This document shows positions 8,449 through 15,314 of a stretch of DNA of 48,752 nucleotides, in pieces. Below the pieces are notes generated by a model. It saw nothing but the letters and a program-made list of their open reading frames with translations, did not search any database and was not told the DNA's origin. The stretch's first letter is position 1. Every line of letters starts with the position of its first letter. Source of the DNA: Chitinophagaceae bacterium (GTDB taxonomy: Bacteria > Bacteroidota > Bacteroidia > Chitinophagales > Chitinophagaceae); NCBI GenBank assembly GCA_025923075.1, contig JAICGN010000023.1, forward strand, positions 1-48,752, in the 5' to 3' direction. The position numbers and the translations under genes were made by a program.

Positions 8449-9648
8449 ATGTCAACAACCATAAAATGTCCCAATTGCAGCCATGAATTTGAGTTGAATG
8501 AAAGCTTACGGGAGGATGTAAAAAAAGAATTGCGGGATGAAATGAAGGAATGGCAACGAAAAAAAGAAGAAGCTTTCAAAAGTCAACTTGCAGATGAAAG
8601 AAAAAAAATTCAACAGGAAACAGAACAGGCAATCAGAAAAAATATTTCTTCTGATTTTGAGAACAAACTGCGACTGCTTGAGGAAAACAATAAAGAGAAT
8701 GAAGAAAAATTAAAGGAGGCCCGGCAACAGCAGGTTGAATTTCTAAAAAAAGAACAGGAGCTGAAAAACAAAGAAGCCGAGCTGGAATTATCTGTTCAAA
8801 AAAAATTGCAGCAGGAAAGAGAAAAACTTTCGATCGAAATCAGAAAATTGGAAGAACAGCGGATTGCCGCTAAAGAAACTGAGTTCCAGTTACGCCTGAG
8901 AGAAATGGAAAAGCAATTGGATGATCAGAAAAAATTGGCTAATGAAATGCGCCGCAAAGCTGAGCAAGGAAGCATGCAGTTGCAGGGTGAGGTACAGGAA
9001 TTGGCGTTGGAAGAAATGCTACGATTGACTTTCCCGTTTGATATCATCTCAGAAGTGGGCAAAGGTGTTCGCGGAGCGGATTGTATTCAAACCGTACGAA
9101 ACAGCTCTGGACAAGAGTGCGGTCAAATTATTTATGAAAGCAAACGGACAACAGGATTTACTAATGATTGGATCGAAAAACTGAAAGTTGACATGCGAAA
9201 CCATGGAGCTGAAATAGCGGTAATTGTGACCAAAGCCATGCCAAAGGATATGGATTGCTTTGGGATTAAGGATGGAGTCTGGATCTGCAGTTTTGGTGAA
9301 GTGAAAGCCCTGGCATCCGTATTGAGGGATGGAGTAATAAGAGTATTTAATGCTGCAAAGAACCAGGAAAACAAGGGTGACAAAATGCATTTATTATACG
9401 ATTATCTGACCAGTTCGGAATTTGCAGAACAATGGAAAGCAATACGCGAAGGATTTATGAGCATGAAAATGTCCATACAAAAAGAGCGAGACACCATGGA
9501 ACGATTGTGGAAGTCAAGAGAAAAACAATTAGAAAAGGTTCTATTAAATGCAGCCCATGTGAGGGGTTCAATAGAAGGTATTGCAGGAATGAATTCAGTC
9601 GATCTGAATTTGCTGGAAGAGGGAAATGAAGATGATATGGCACATTAA
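8449..9648 (+). CDS. DUF2130 coiled-coil protein with nuclease-like core
   Basis: A 399-residue protein matching the DUF2130 layout. It has a short N-terminal CPNC motif, a long highly charged coiled coil (about 20-185, dense in Lys, Glu and Gln), then the conserved domain from about 185 containing FPFDIISEVGKGVRGAD and QIIYESKRT. In this domain Asp211 (in GADC) and Glu230-x-Lys232 (in YESKRT) sit in the order and spacing of a PD-(D/E)XK nuclease core. This is my inference, not an established activity. The final part (about 290-399) is again helical. Function in vivo is unknown. The gene is convergent with the phosphopantetheinyl transferase gene, and the two stop codons overlap. Confidence 0.85.
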   Translation: MSTTIKCPNCSHEFELNESLREDVKKELRDEMKEWQRKKEEAFKSQLADERKKIQQETEQAIRKNISSDFENKLRLLEENNKENEEKLKEARQQQVEFLKKEQELKNKEAELELSVQKKLQQEREKLSIEIRKLEEQRIAAKETEFQLRLREMEKQLDDQKKLANEMRRKAEQGSMQLQGEVQELALEEMLRLTFPFDIISEVGKGVRGADCIQTVRNSSGQECGQIIYESKRTTGFTNDWIEKLKVDMRNHGAEIAVIVTKAMPKDMDCFGIKDGVWICSFGEVKALASVLRDGVIRVFNAAKNQENKGDKMHLLYDYLTSSEFAEQWKAIREGFMSMKMSIQKERDTMERLWKSREKQLEKVLLNAAHVRGSIEGIAGMNSVDLNLLEEGNEDDMAH

Positions 9649-10265
9649 CTGATCACCCAGGCGAGCACCAGATGTTCGAATTCCCGGTAATGAATAGAAA
9701 GCGCGGTATCAGTTTTTGAAAATAAGGAATCAAATTTTTCGATTTCTGCATGCTGCTTTTTCAACTGTATCTCCCTTCTGAAGTCGACTCCCCCATTGCC
9801 ATACCATTTGAATACCGATTCTTTGGCTGACCAGAGTAACGTGGCAAACGGGATGCGATCCTTATCAGGCTGAATAAGCTCAAACAATTCATGCTCTTTT
9901 GCGCTGAGAAATTTATACATGATCCGTGAGATTTTTTCTGTAGGGATCTCGATATCGATCCCTACTCTTTTGTCTTTGCTTACAACGGCGGCAGCATAAT
10001 CGCCGCAATGCGAAATGGAGAAATGGTATTGCTCATCTGGCAGGAAAGGTTTTCGTGTATCCGCAATCTTTATTAGTTCATAGGGAAAAGCAGGGAAAAG
10101 ATATTGCAACAAAAAACGGCCGGCCAGATGCTGCAATCTTTTGTGCGGATGTGTGACAGCCCTGTGCTGCGGCACATTGGATTTAAAGAAATCTTCCGTT
10201 TCTTCGATCTTCCATATGCCCAGCCGTGTAGTATCGTTGATTTGATGTTGAAAAAAAATTGGCAT
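9645..10265 (-). CDS. 4'-phosphopantetheinyl transferase superfamily protein
   Basis: A 206-residue Sfp-type enzyme predicted to move the phosphopantetheine arm of coenzyme A onto acyl or peptidyl carrier proteins. Motifs are HFSISHCGDYA (about 86-96), the Mg-binding VGIDIE (Asp104 and Glu106) and the WSAKESVFKWYG helix (Lys148, Glu149). The ATG at 10265 (MPIFFQ) is preferred over the GTG at 10280, because the downstream start gives the usual N-terminus of this family. The length suits the longer Sfp class rather than AcpS. No carrier protein or synthase lies next to it, so the acceptor is probably encoded elsewhere. Confidence 0.88.
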   Translation of the reverse strand: MPIFFQHQINDTTRLGIWKIEETEDFFKSNVPQHRAVTHPHKRLQHLAGRFLLQYLFPAFPYELIKIADTRKPFLPDEQYHFSISHCGDYAAAVVSKDKRVGIDIEIPTEKISRIMYKFLSAKEHELFELIQPDKDRIPFATLLWSAKESVFKWYGNGGVDFRREIQLKKQHAEIEKFDSLFSKTDTALSIHYREFEHLVLAWVIS

Positions 10266-10310
10266 TGCCAGAAAAATCACCTTTATTTTGCTGCTTTACA
10301 AATTGACAAT

Positions 10311-10338
10311 TAAAAATTAATAATTAAAAATTAATAAT
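10311..10338 (+). repeat. perfect 14-base AT-rich tandem duplication
   Basis: The 14-mer TAAAAATTAATAAT occurs twice in tandem (10311-10324 and 10325-10338), and the second copy runs into the dcd start codon at 10337. The inner word AATTAATAATT recurs at 12844, 12858 and 12900 in the spacers around yceD and rpmF. Confidence 0.7.
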
Positions 10339-10873
10339 GATCCTTTCTGATCTTAGAATTCTTGAGGAAATAGAACAGGGAACAATTAAGATTACTCCAT
10401 ACGACAGGGAATGCCTGGGAAGTAACAGCTACGATGTGCATTTAGGAAAATGGCTGGCTACGTACCACGAACATATCCTGGATGCTAAAAAACATAACCA
10501 GATCGATTACTTTGAAATACCGGAAGAAGGTTTTGTTCTTTATCCCCATATTTTTTATCTCGGGGTAACTGAAGAATACACGGAAACGCATGCGCATGTT
10601 CCTTTTTTAGAAGGTAAATCTTCAACTGGTCGTTTGGGAATCGATATACATGCAACGGCCGGTAAAGGTGATGTTGGTTTTTGCGGCCATTGGACCCTGG
10701 AAATCTCAGTAAAACAACCTGTAAAGGTTTATAAAGGAATGCCCATAGGACAGCTCATTTATTTCCTGGTAGAGGGTGAAACTGAAATTAAATACAATCA
10801 AAAGAAAAACGCCAAATACCGGGGGCAACCCGATAAACCAATCGAAAGTATGATGTGGAAAAATCAGTTTTAA
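10337..10873 (+). CDS. dcd: dCTP deaminase
   Basis: A 178-residue enzyme that deaminates dCTP to dUTP, feeding dTTP synthesis. Motifs seen: the N-terminal ILSDLRILEEIEQG, LGSNSYDVHLG (about 27-37), the phosphate-binding GKSSTGRLG (93-101) and the catalytic segment GHWTLEIS with Glu122 as the likely general base. The C-terminal YRGQ segment is also typical of the lid that closes over the nucleotide. Length and motif order match the trimeric Dcd family. The start ATG at 10337 is embedded in an AT-rich tandem repeat, and no Shine-Dalgarno sequence is seen, as is usual in Bacteroidota. Confidence 0.93.
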   Translation: MILSDLRILEEIEQGTIKITPYDRECLGSNSYDVHLGKWLATYHEHILDAKKHNQIDYFEIPEEGFVLYPHIFYLGVTEEYTETHAHVPFLEGKSSTGRLGIDIHATAGKGDVGFCGHWTLEISVKQPVKVYKGMPIGQLIYFLVEGETEIKYNQKKNAKYRGQPDKPIESMMWKNQF

Positions 10874-10977
10874 ACCCTGTACCCCTAATCTTGCCCCTGT
10901 CCCCTAATGGGAACTTAGACTGACCAATCTTGCTGGATGGACGTTTGTAAAAGCGAAAGTTTTGTTTTGAGTAGTTC

Positions 10978-11034
10978 AGAAACTCTGACTCAGAACTCAG
11001 AACTCCTGACTCTGAACTCCCGACTCCGAACTCA
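10978..11034. repeat. degenerate tandem repeat of GAACTC/GACTC words
   Basis: An intergenic run between dcd and the DUF3810 gene made of alternating GAACTC and GACTC words, with an approximate 14-base period and at least eight word copies. It reads as nonsense in all frames. It is distinct in sequence from the AT-rich repeats nearby. Confidence 0.65.
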
Positions 11035-12108
11035 AACCGCTTCCGCCCCATATTTTTTATAGTAAGCGATCAGAAAAGCGATCACCATATTGTAAGTCTT
11101 TTTGCCTTCGGGTTGATCATTTGCCTGTAAATAACCGTCGTAGATCCAGCTTATGATCGGCTCGACCTGGTTTCTGTGTTTCATCAAAAAATTCCTGTAT
11201 TCATCTATATCCCTTTTTGCCTGAGGATGGAGTTTTTCATTGTATGATCTGGCCAATACCGAATCTCTTTTATCAAGTTCGGTAATCGCATACAGGTACA
11301 TATCAAAATACATTGAATACCGGTAAGTATTGTTTGGATATGATTTACATGCAATGAAGGCTACAAAATTTGCTTCATTCTCTTTTGCATAACCAAGCTG
11401 ATGCGCTACTTCGTGTGTGCTTACAAACGGTTCGAGAAACCTGGGTATGGTTGTGTTCACCTGCCCCTCTCCGGAAAATGGATTGTAGTACCCCTGGAAG
11501 CCAAAATAATTTCCAAGATAGCTAAAAAGTGAAGGCTTGATCGATTGAGGTTCATAGCTTAAGAAGGGATAACTATTATTGGCATAGAGGTACGCCTCGG
11601 TTGCCTTTTCAAAAAGTGTTTTCTTTTTGTTGAAACTATCTCTTTGCATCAGGCTAATGGTGTCTGCATAAAAATTCAATTGCCGCTGAAGCAGGTTTGT
11701 AATCGTATCTATTTCCTGTACTGTATATTTTTTTACTTCAAGATTAAGTTGGTATGAAATTCCTTTTCGGTTGTAATTCAAGCCCCAAAGACCGTAAAAG
11801 AACACATAAACGAACAGGAAAAAGAACAGTACCTGTTTTAACCCATTTAATAGGTATTGCCGGTTGATCTTCTTTGTATAGATGTATTTTATGAACTGAA
11901 CTGTTTTGAAAATGATGATCAAAATAAGAAAGGCATAAAACAGGTCTCCCACGCTAAAAGGGATCCACCCAAAAATACTGCGTTGTACTTCTGAAATAAG
12001 TGGATATAAACCGGTTGAATATTTCTCCTCGATCCAAAGCGGCTGTGTGGAAACGAACTTTATAGTTATTGCTGCAATGATAAGCAATAGCCAACTCCAG
12101 GCTTTCAT
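11032..12108 (-). CDS. DUF3810 membrane protein with HExxH metalloprotease motif
   Basis: A 358-residue inner-membrane protein. Three hydrophobic segments occupy the N-terminal third (roughly residues 5-20, 50-70 and 95-112). A soluble domain follows, carrying the zinc-peptidase motif HEVAH (His232, Glu233, His236) and downstream ENEANFVAF with Glu245 as a plausible third ligand. This arrangement matches DUF3810, a Bacteroidota/Firmicutes family regarded as a putative zinc peptidase but without a proven substrate. I chose the ATG at 12108; the frame extends to a TTG at 12144 that would add 12 residues. It is transcribed divergently from yceD. Confidence 0.85.
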   Translation of the reverse strand: MKAWSWLLLIIAAITIKFVSTQPLWIEEKYSTGLYPLISEVQRSIFGWIPFSVGDLFYAFLILIIIFKTVQFIKYIYTKKINRQYLLNGLKQVLFFFLFVYVFFYGLWGLNYNRKGISYQLNLEVKKYTVQEIDTITNLLQRQLNFYADTISLMQRDSFNKKKTLFEKATEAYLYANNSYPFLSYEPQSIKPSLFSYLGNYFGFQGYYNPFSGEGQVNTTIPRFLEPFVSTHEVAHQLGYAKENEANFVAFIACKSYPNNTYRYSMYFDMYLYAITELDKRDSVLARSYNEKLHPQAKRDIDEYRNFLMKHRNQVEPIISWIYDGYLQANDQPEGKKTYNMVIAFLIAYYKKYGAEAV

Positions 12109-12239
12109 CAGCCCTCCAAAAAGCTTCGTGAGAAATTGCTGCAATCAGTTCGTTTTAAAAATATTAGAATTTCTTTGCCAGAGAATGATATGGGCTAAAA
12201 ATAATTCAAAATCGGAATAAATCTTAATCATTTATATAT

Positions 12240-12247
12240 TACCTTTG
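12240..12247 (+). promoter_or_regulatory. Bacteroidota -7 box for yceD-rpmF-plsX
   Basis: TACCTTTG matches the TAnnTTTG -7 consensus and lies 46 bases before the ATG at 12293. It overlaps the upstream TTG (12245) that would otherwise be a possible start, which supports 12293 as the true start. A clear -33 TTTG box is not visible at the usual spacing. Confidence 0.6.
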
Positions 12248-12292
12248 CGCCCCATCCTGATAGGCGGAATAAACAGGAAAAAACATTGTGCC

Positions 12293-12844
12293 ATGAGCCA
12301 TCGCCGGGAATTTGAGATAGCGTTTGTGGGGCTGAAACCTGGAATTCATGAGTACTCTTATGAAATCACAGATAAGTTCTTTGAGCCGTTTCAACAGCAG
12401 GATTTTCGCAACTGTAAAGCGAATGTAAACCTGCAGCTTGATAAAAAAAGCAACTTTCTGTTGCTGAGATTTGAGATCGGCGGCAGCCTTGAGGTCGTTT
12501 GCGATCGTTGCAATAATTACCTGCCGCTTGAATTGTGGGATGAATTCAACATCATCGTGAAAATGGTGGAAGAACCAGAAGTGGCGAATGAGGAGGAAGA
12601 AGATCCCGATGTCTATTATATCAGTCGGGGCGAAAGCCACATTGATGTTGCCAATTGGATCTATGAATTTATCAACCTTAGCATCCCGATGCACAAGACA
12701 TGCAGTTATGAAAAAATGGACGGACCTCATTGTAATCCTGCTGCCATGGATGTGCTAAAGAAGCTTGAACCGGAGGACAAAGAACAAAAAGAAAATCCGA
12801 TCTGGAAAGGATTGGAAAAGTTTAAAAATCTTGAAGACAATTGA
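12293..12844 (+). CDS. yceD: YceD/DUF177 family 23S rRNA accumulation protein
   Basis: A 183-residue protein of the DUF177 family. It has the CDRC pair (Cys70, Cys73) in LEVVCDRCNNYL and two later cysteines (137 and 147) in KTCSYEKMDGPHCNP, which could bind a metal. An acidic EEEED stretch lies between them. Family members are encoded next to rpmF and are linked to 23S rRNA accumulation. Here yceD is followed 71 bases later by rpmF and then plsX, the conserved order in many bacteria, which strongly supports the call. The ATG at 12293 is chosen because the longer TTG-started frame overlaps the promoter. Confidence 0.87.
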   Translation: MSHRREFEIAFVGLKPGIHEYSYEITDKFFEPFQQQDFRNCKANVNLQLDKKSNFLLLRFEIGGSLEVVCDRCNNYLPLELWDEFNIIVKMVEEPEVANEEEEDPDVYYISRGESHIDVANWIYEFINLSIPMHKTCSYEKMDGPHCNPAAMDVLKKLEPEDKEQKENPIWKGLEKFKNLEDN

Positions 12845-12872
12845 ATTAATAATTATTAATTAATAATTATTA
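12845..12872. repeat. perfect 14-base AT-rich tandem duplication, self-complementary
   Basis: ATTAATAATTATTA occurs twice in tandem directly after the yceD stop codon. The run contains the palindrome ATTAATAATTATTAAT, so it can form a cruciform or RNA hairpin between yceD and rpmF. A further AATTAATAATT copy lies at 12900-12910, just before the rpmF start. Confidence 0.7.
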
Positions 12873-12915
12873 ATTTTTGAGTACAATACCATTTTAAAGA
12901 ATTAATAATTGAGTT

Positions 12916-13110
12916 ATGCCAAATCCGAAACGCAGACATAGTCAGCAAAGAAGTGCAAAAAGAAGGACGCATTATAAAGCTACCGAGCCCACATTAAGTA
13001 TTGATGGCACTACAGGTGAAACACATGTAAGACATCGTGCACATGTAAGCGAGGGGAAGCTTTATTACAAGGGAAAAGTTGTAAGTGAAAAAGCTCCTAT
13101 AAAAAAATAA
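12916..13110 (+). CDS. rpmF: 50S ribosomal protein L32, zinc-free form
   Basis: A 64-residue basic protein with the diagnostic N-terminus MPNPKRRHSQQRSAKRRTHYK, a component of the large ribosomal subunit near the peptidyl transferase region. It contains no cysteine, so the zinc ribbon seen in many L32 proteins is absent, and HRAHVSEGKLYYKGK occupies the place of the CPxCG segment. The position between yceD and plsX confirms the identity. The first ATG is used. Confidence 0.96.
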   Translation: MPNPKRRHSQQRSAKRRTHYKATEPTLSIDGTTGETHVRHRAHVSEGKLYYKGKVVSEKAPIKK

Positions 13111-13132
13111 TCTTCTTAGACCGCAACTTATT

Positions 13133-13178
13133 AATTCCAAATTCCACTTGAGTAGTTCTCATGTTGGGATTTGGAATT
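13133..13178 (+). terminator. hairpin between rpmF and plsX, terminator-like
   Basis: Two 14-base arms (13133-13146 and 13165-13178) pair at 13 of 14 positions, with the exception able to form G-U. The loop is 18 bases, and the right arm is followed by a T-rich stretch (TGTTTTTTGG). It could attenuate transcription between rpmF and plsX or terminate it. Conserved operon order suggests some read-through. Confidence 0.5.
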
Positions 13179-13218
13179 TGTTTTTTGGAATTTTTAGTTT
13201 GTTTACATTGCAACGGTT

Positions 13219-14157
13219 ATGACAATCGGTCTCGACATGATGGGTGGTGATTTTGCTCCTTTGGAAGCGATGAAGGGAGCATTACACTATTTACAGGAGG
13301 CGGACCATCCTGCTACGCTGGTGCTTGTGGGTGATGAGCCAACACTTGATGAATTAATTTCCGAATATAAGGTTCCCGAGGACAAAATAAAACTGGTGCA
13401 CGCTGAGCAGGTAATCGATATGCATGAGCATCCTACCAAGGCATTAAAGGAGAAACCGAAGTCTTCCATTGCCATTGGATTCCATCTTCTTGCATCCGGA
13501 AACATAGATGCGTTCATCAGTGCGGGCAATACCGGGGCGATGTTAGTTGGCGCCTTATTCAGTATTAAAGCCCTGGAAGGAGTATTGCGACCAACTATTT
13601 CAACTATAATTCCGAAAGAAAACGGCGGGACCGGATTATTGCTTGATGTGGGATTGAATGCCGATTGTAAACCAGAACAGCTGAATCAATTTGCGGTCAT
13701 GGGTTCTGTGTTTGCGCAAACTATCCTGGGTATTGAAAATCCGAAGGTGGGGCTAATGAATGTTGGTGAAGAGGAAGGCAAAGGAAATCTACTCTGCCAG
13801 GCCACCTATCCGCTGTTAAAAGAAAATAAGCATATCAATTTTGTCGGCAACCTGGAAGGTCGTGATGTTTTTCTTGATAAAGCGGATGTAATGGTTTGCG
13901 AGGGGTTTACCGGCAATATCATTTTGAAGCTGGCTGAATCGCTTTACGATATTACACAACGCAAAAAGATCCAACACGAATACTTCGATCGGTTCAATTT
14001 TGAAAACTATGGTGGCACTCCGGTATTGGGTGTAAATAAGCCCGTTATTATCGGCCATGGCATTTCGCAGGCAAAATCGTTTAAGAACATGATTGTGCTG
14101 GCACAAAAAATGATCGATAAGAAAGTAATGCAACGAATGAAAGAAGAATTAGTATAA
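13219..14157 (+). CDS. plsX: phosphate acyltransferase PlsX
   Basis: A 312-residue enzyme that makes acyl-phosphate from acyl-ACP for the PlsX/PlsY route of phospholipid synthesis. It is a peripheral membrane protein. Family features: GLDMMGGDFAPLEAM at the N-terminus, SAGNTGAMLVGA in the middle, LLDVGLNADCKPEQL and FVGNLEGRD, plus VCEGFTGNIILKL. The length is close to the usual 320-340. It follows yceD and rpmF as in many bacteria. The common next gene, fabH, is not present here; an exported protein of unknown role follows. Confidence 0.96.
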   Translation: MTIGLDMMGGDFAPLEAMKGALHYLQEADHPATLVLVGDEPTLDELISEYKVPEDKIKLVHAEQVIDMHEHPTKALKEKPKSSIAIGFHLLASGNIDAFISAGNTGAMLVGALFSIKALEGVLRPTISTIIPKENGGTGLLLDVGLNADCKPEQLNQFAVMGSVFAQTILGIENPKVGLMNVGEEEGKGNLLCQATYPLLKENKHINFVGNLEGRDVFLDKADVMVCEGFTGNIILKLAESLYDITQRKKIQHEYFDRFNFENYGGTPVLGVNKPVIIGHGISQAKSFKNMIVLAQKMIDKKVMQRMKEELV

Positions 14158-14210
14158 AAGTTCTACCCTTTTTTCTCTTTCCTTTCTTATCTTTAGAGAT
14201 TAATTTTTCT

Positions 14211-15008
14211 ATGCGGTACCTCTTATATATCACCCTTTTTTGCTTTACCTGTTCTTTTTTGCAAGTACATCGAACTGCGGCAATCAGAAGCATTAATGTT
14301 ACCGAGAAAACGATTTTGTATCAGCTTGCTGAGAATATCGTCCCGATTAAAATTCAGCAATATGGCGAAAGCACTGACATGGTATTTATCAATCTTCATG
14401 ATGACGAGCTGACTTCTGTTGATGCGGCAAAAAAGATCTTAGAACAGTATGGGGGCATGCTCATCGAGATAGAAAATAACTCCCAAAGAAATATCCGTTT
14501 CAAATTAGGCAGACAGTTTTATAAAGTTGACCCAAACAGGATGTTTTCAAAAGAAGGCATTAAAAAATCGCTTGAGCAACTCGGCATAACTTCTCTAAAA
14601 GCAATCAATGAAGTTGAAAAATTGGGACAGCGCATAGTTCAATTGATACCGGAAAAACCAAAATGTGTAATTGCCTTGCATAATAATACTTCTGACCTGT
14701 TTTCGGTCATAGAATATGCGCCGGGAAAAAAGAGAGCTGTGGATAGTAAGAAGGTGTATATAAATACCGAACAGGATGCAGACGATTTTTTCCTGACCAC
14801 CGACGAACATCTATATGAAAAGCTTGCCGATTCGGGTTTTAATACAATTCTTCAGGATAATAAGCACTGCACAAACGACGGGTCATTAAGCGTTTATTGC
14901 GGCAAGAAAAATATCAGATACGTGAATTGCGAGACTGAACACGGTAAGACTCAGCAGTATTATGATATGATGAAGGCCCTTGTTGCTGCACTCCCGGAGA
15001 GCAAATAA
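14211..15008 (+). CDS. exported putative M14-like metallohydrolase
   Basis: A 265-residue protein with an N-terminal signal peptide or anchor (hydrophobic residues 3-18). I do not recognise the family by name. The visible motifs fit the zinc carboxypeptidase/succinylglutamate desuccinylase fold: His63-x-x-Glu66 in INLHDDE, a DPNRMF segment (Asp107 to Phe112) that resembles the D-x-NR-x-F substrate-binding motif, His157 in VIALHNN as the third zinc ligand, and Glu241 or Glu243 near the C-terminus (NCETEHGK) as the catalytic Glu. The order and spacing are as expected for M14-type enzymes. The substrate could be a peptide, cell-wall fragment or N-acyl amino acid. It lies 53 bases after plsX on the same strand. 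Confidence 0.55.
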   Translation: MRYLLYITLFCFTCSFLQVHRTAAIRSINVTEKTILYQLAENIVPIKIQQYGESTDMVFINLHDDELTSVDAAKKILEQYGGMLIEIENNSQRNIRFKLGRQFYKVDPNRMFSKEGIKKSLEQLGITSLKAINEVEKLGQRIVQLIPEKPKCVIALHNNTSDLFSVIEYAPGKKRAVDSKKVYINTEQDADDFFLTTDEHLYEKLADSGFNTILQDNKHCTNDGSLSVYCGKKNIRYVNCETEHGKTQQYYDMMKALVAALPESK

Positions 15009-15314
15009 TGTCTGACTTCCAACGTTGTACCCCTTTTGCGGTATAAAAAATTTTGTTCCGAATCAAAAGCTTCTTTGTATATTTATTTCATCTTCTCCGC
15101 CCTATAAATCATCTCTGACTAGCAAGCCAATTCTCCCTTTGAAATGTGTTTAATCTGTCTATTATTTTTTAGGAATGAATGGAATCCGTCAAACAACCTG
15201 GATTGAATGACCGATTACCTTGCCTTTTGGAATCTGCCACTATTCTTAGTTAACTAGAATTCGTTTGCAAAACTATTTGCAAGCGCCGAATCTTTGGAAT
15301 TTAATATCATTATT
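15009..15314. other. spacer upstream of the giant secreted protein
   Basis: About 306 bases without a gene. It contains a direct repeat of TTTGCAA (two copies about 12 bases apart) roughly 60 bases before the ATG at 15315, and AT-rich stretches. No full TAnnTTTG box with a proper -33 element was identified, and no terminator hairpin for the preceding gene was seen. Confidence 0.35.

Noticed and set aside
10788-11051. 87-residue minus-strand ORF covering a repeat
   Set aside because: The protein is a translation of the GAACTC/GACTC repeat (Ser/Glu-rich) plus the antisense of dcd. No homologous pattern.
12245-12292. Upstream TTG start for yceD
   Set aside because: It overlaps the TACCTTTG -7 box, and the extra 16 residues do not resemble the family N-terminus; the ATG at 12293 fits.
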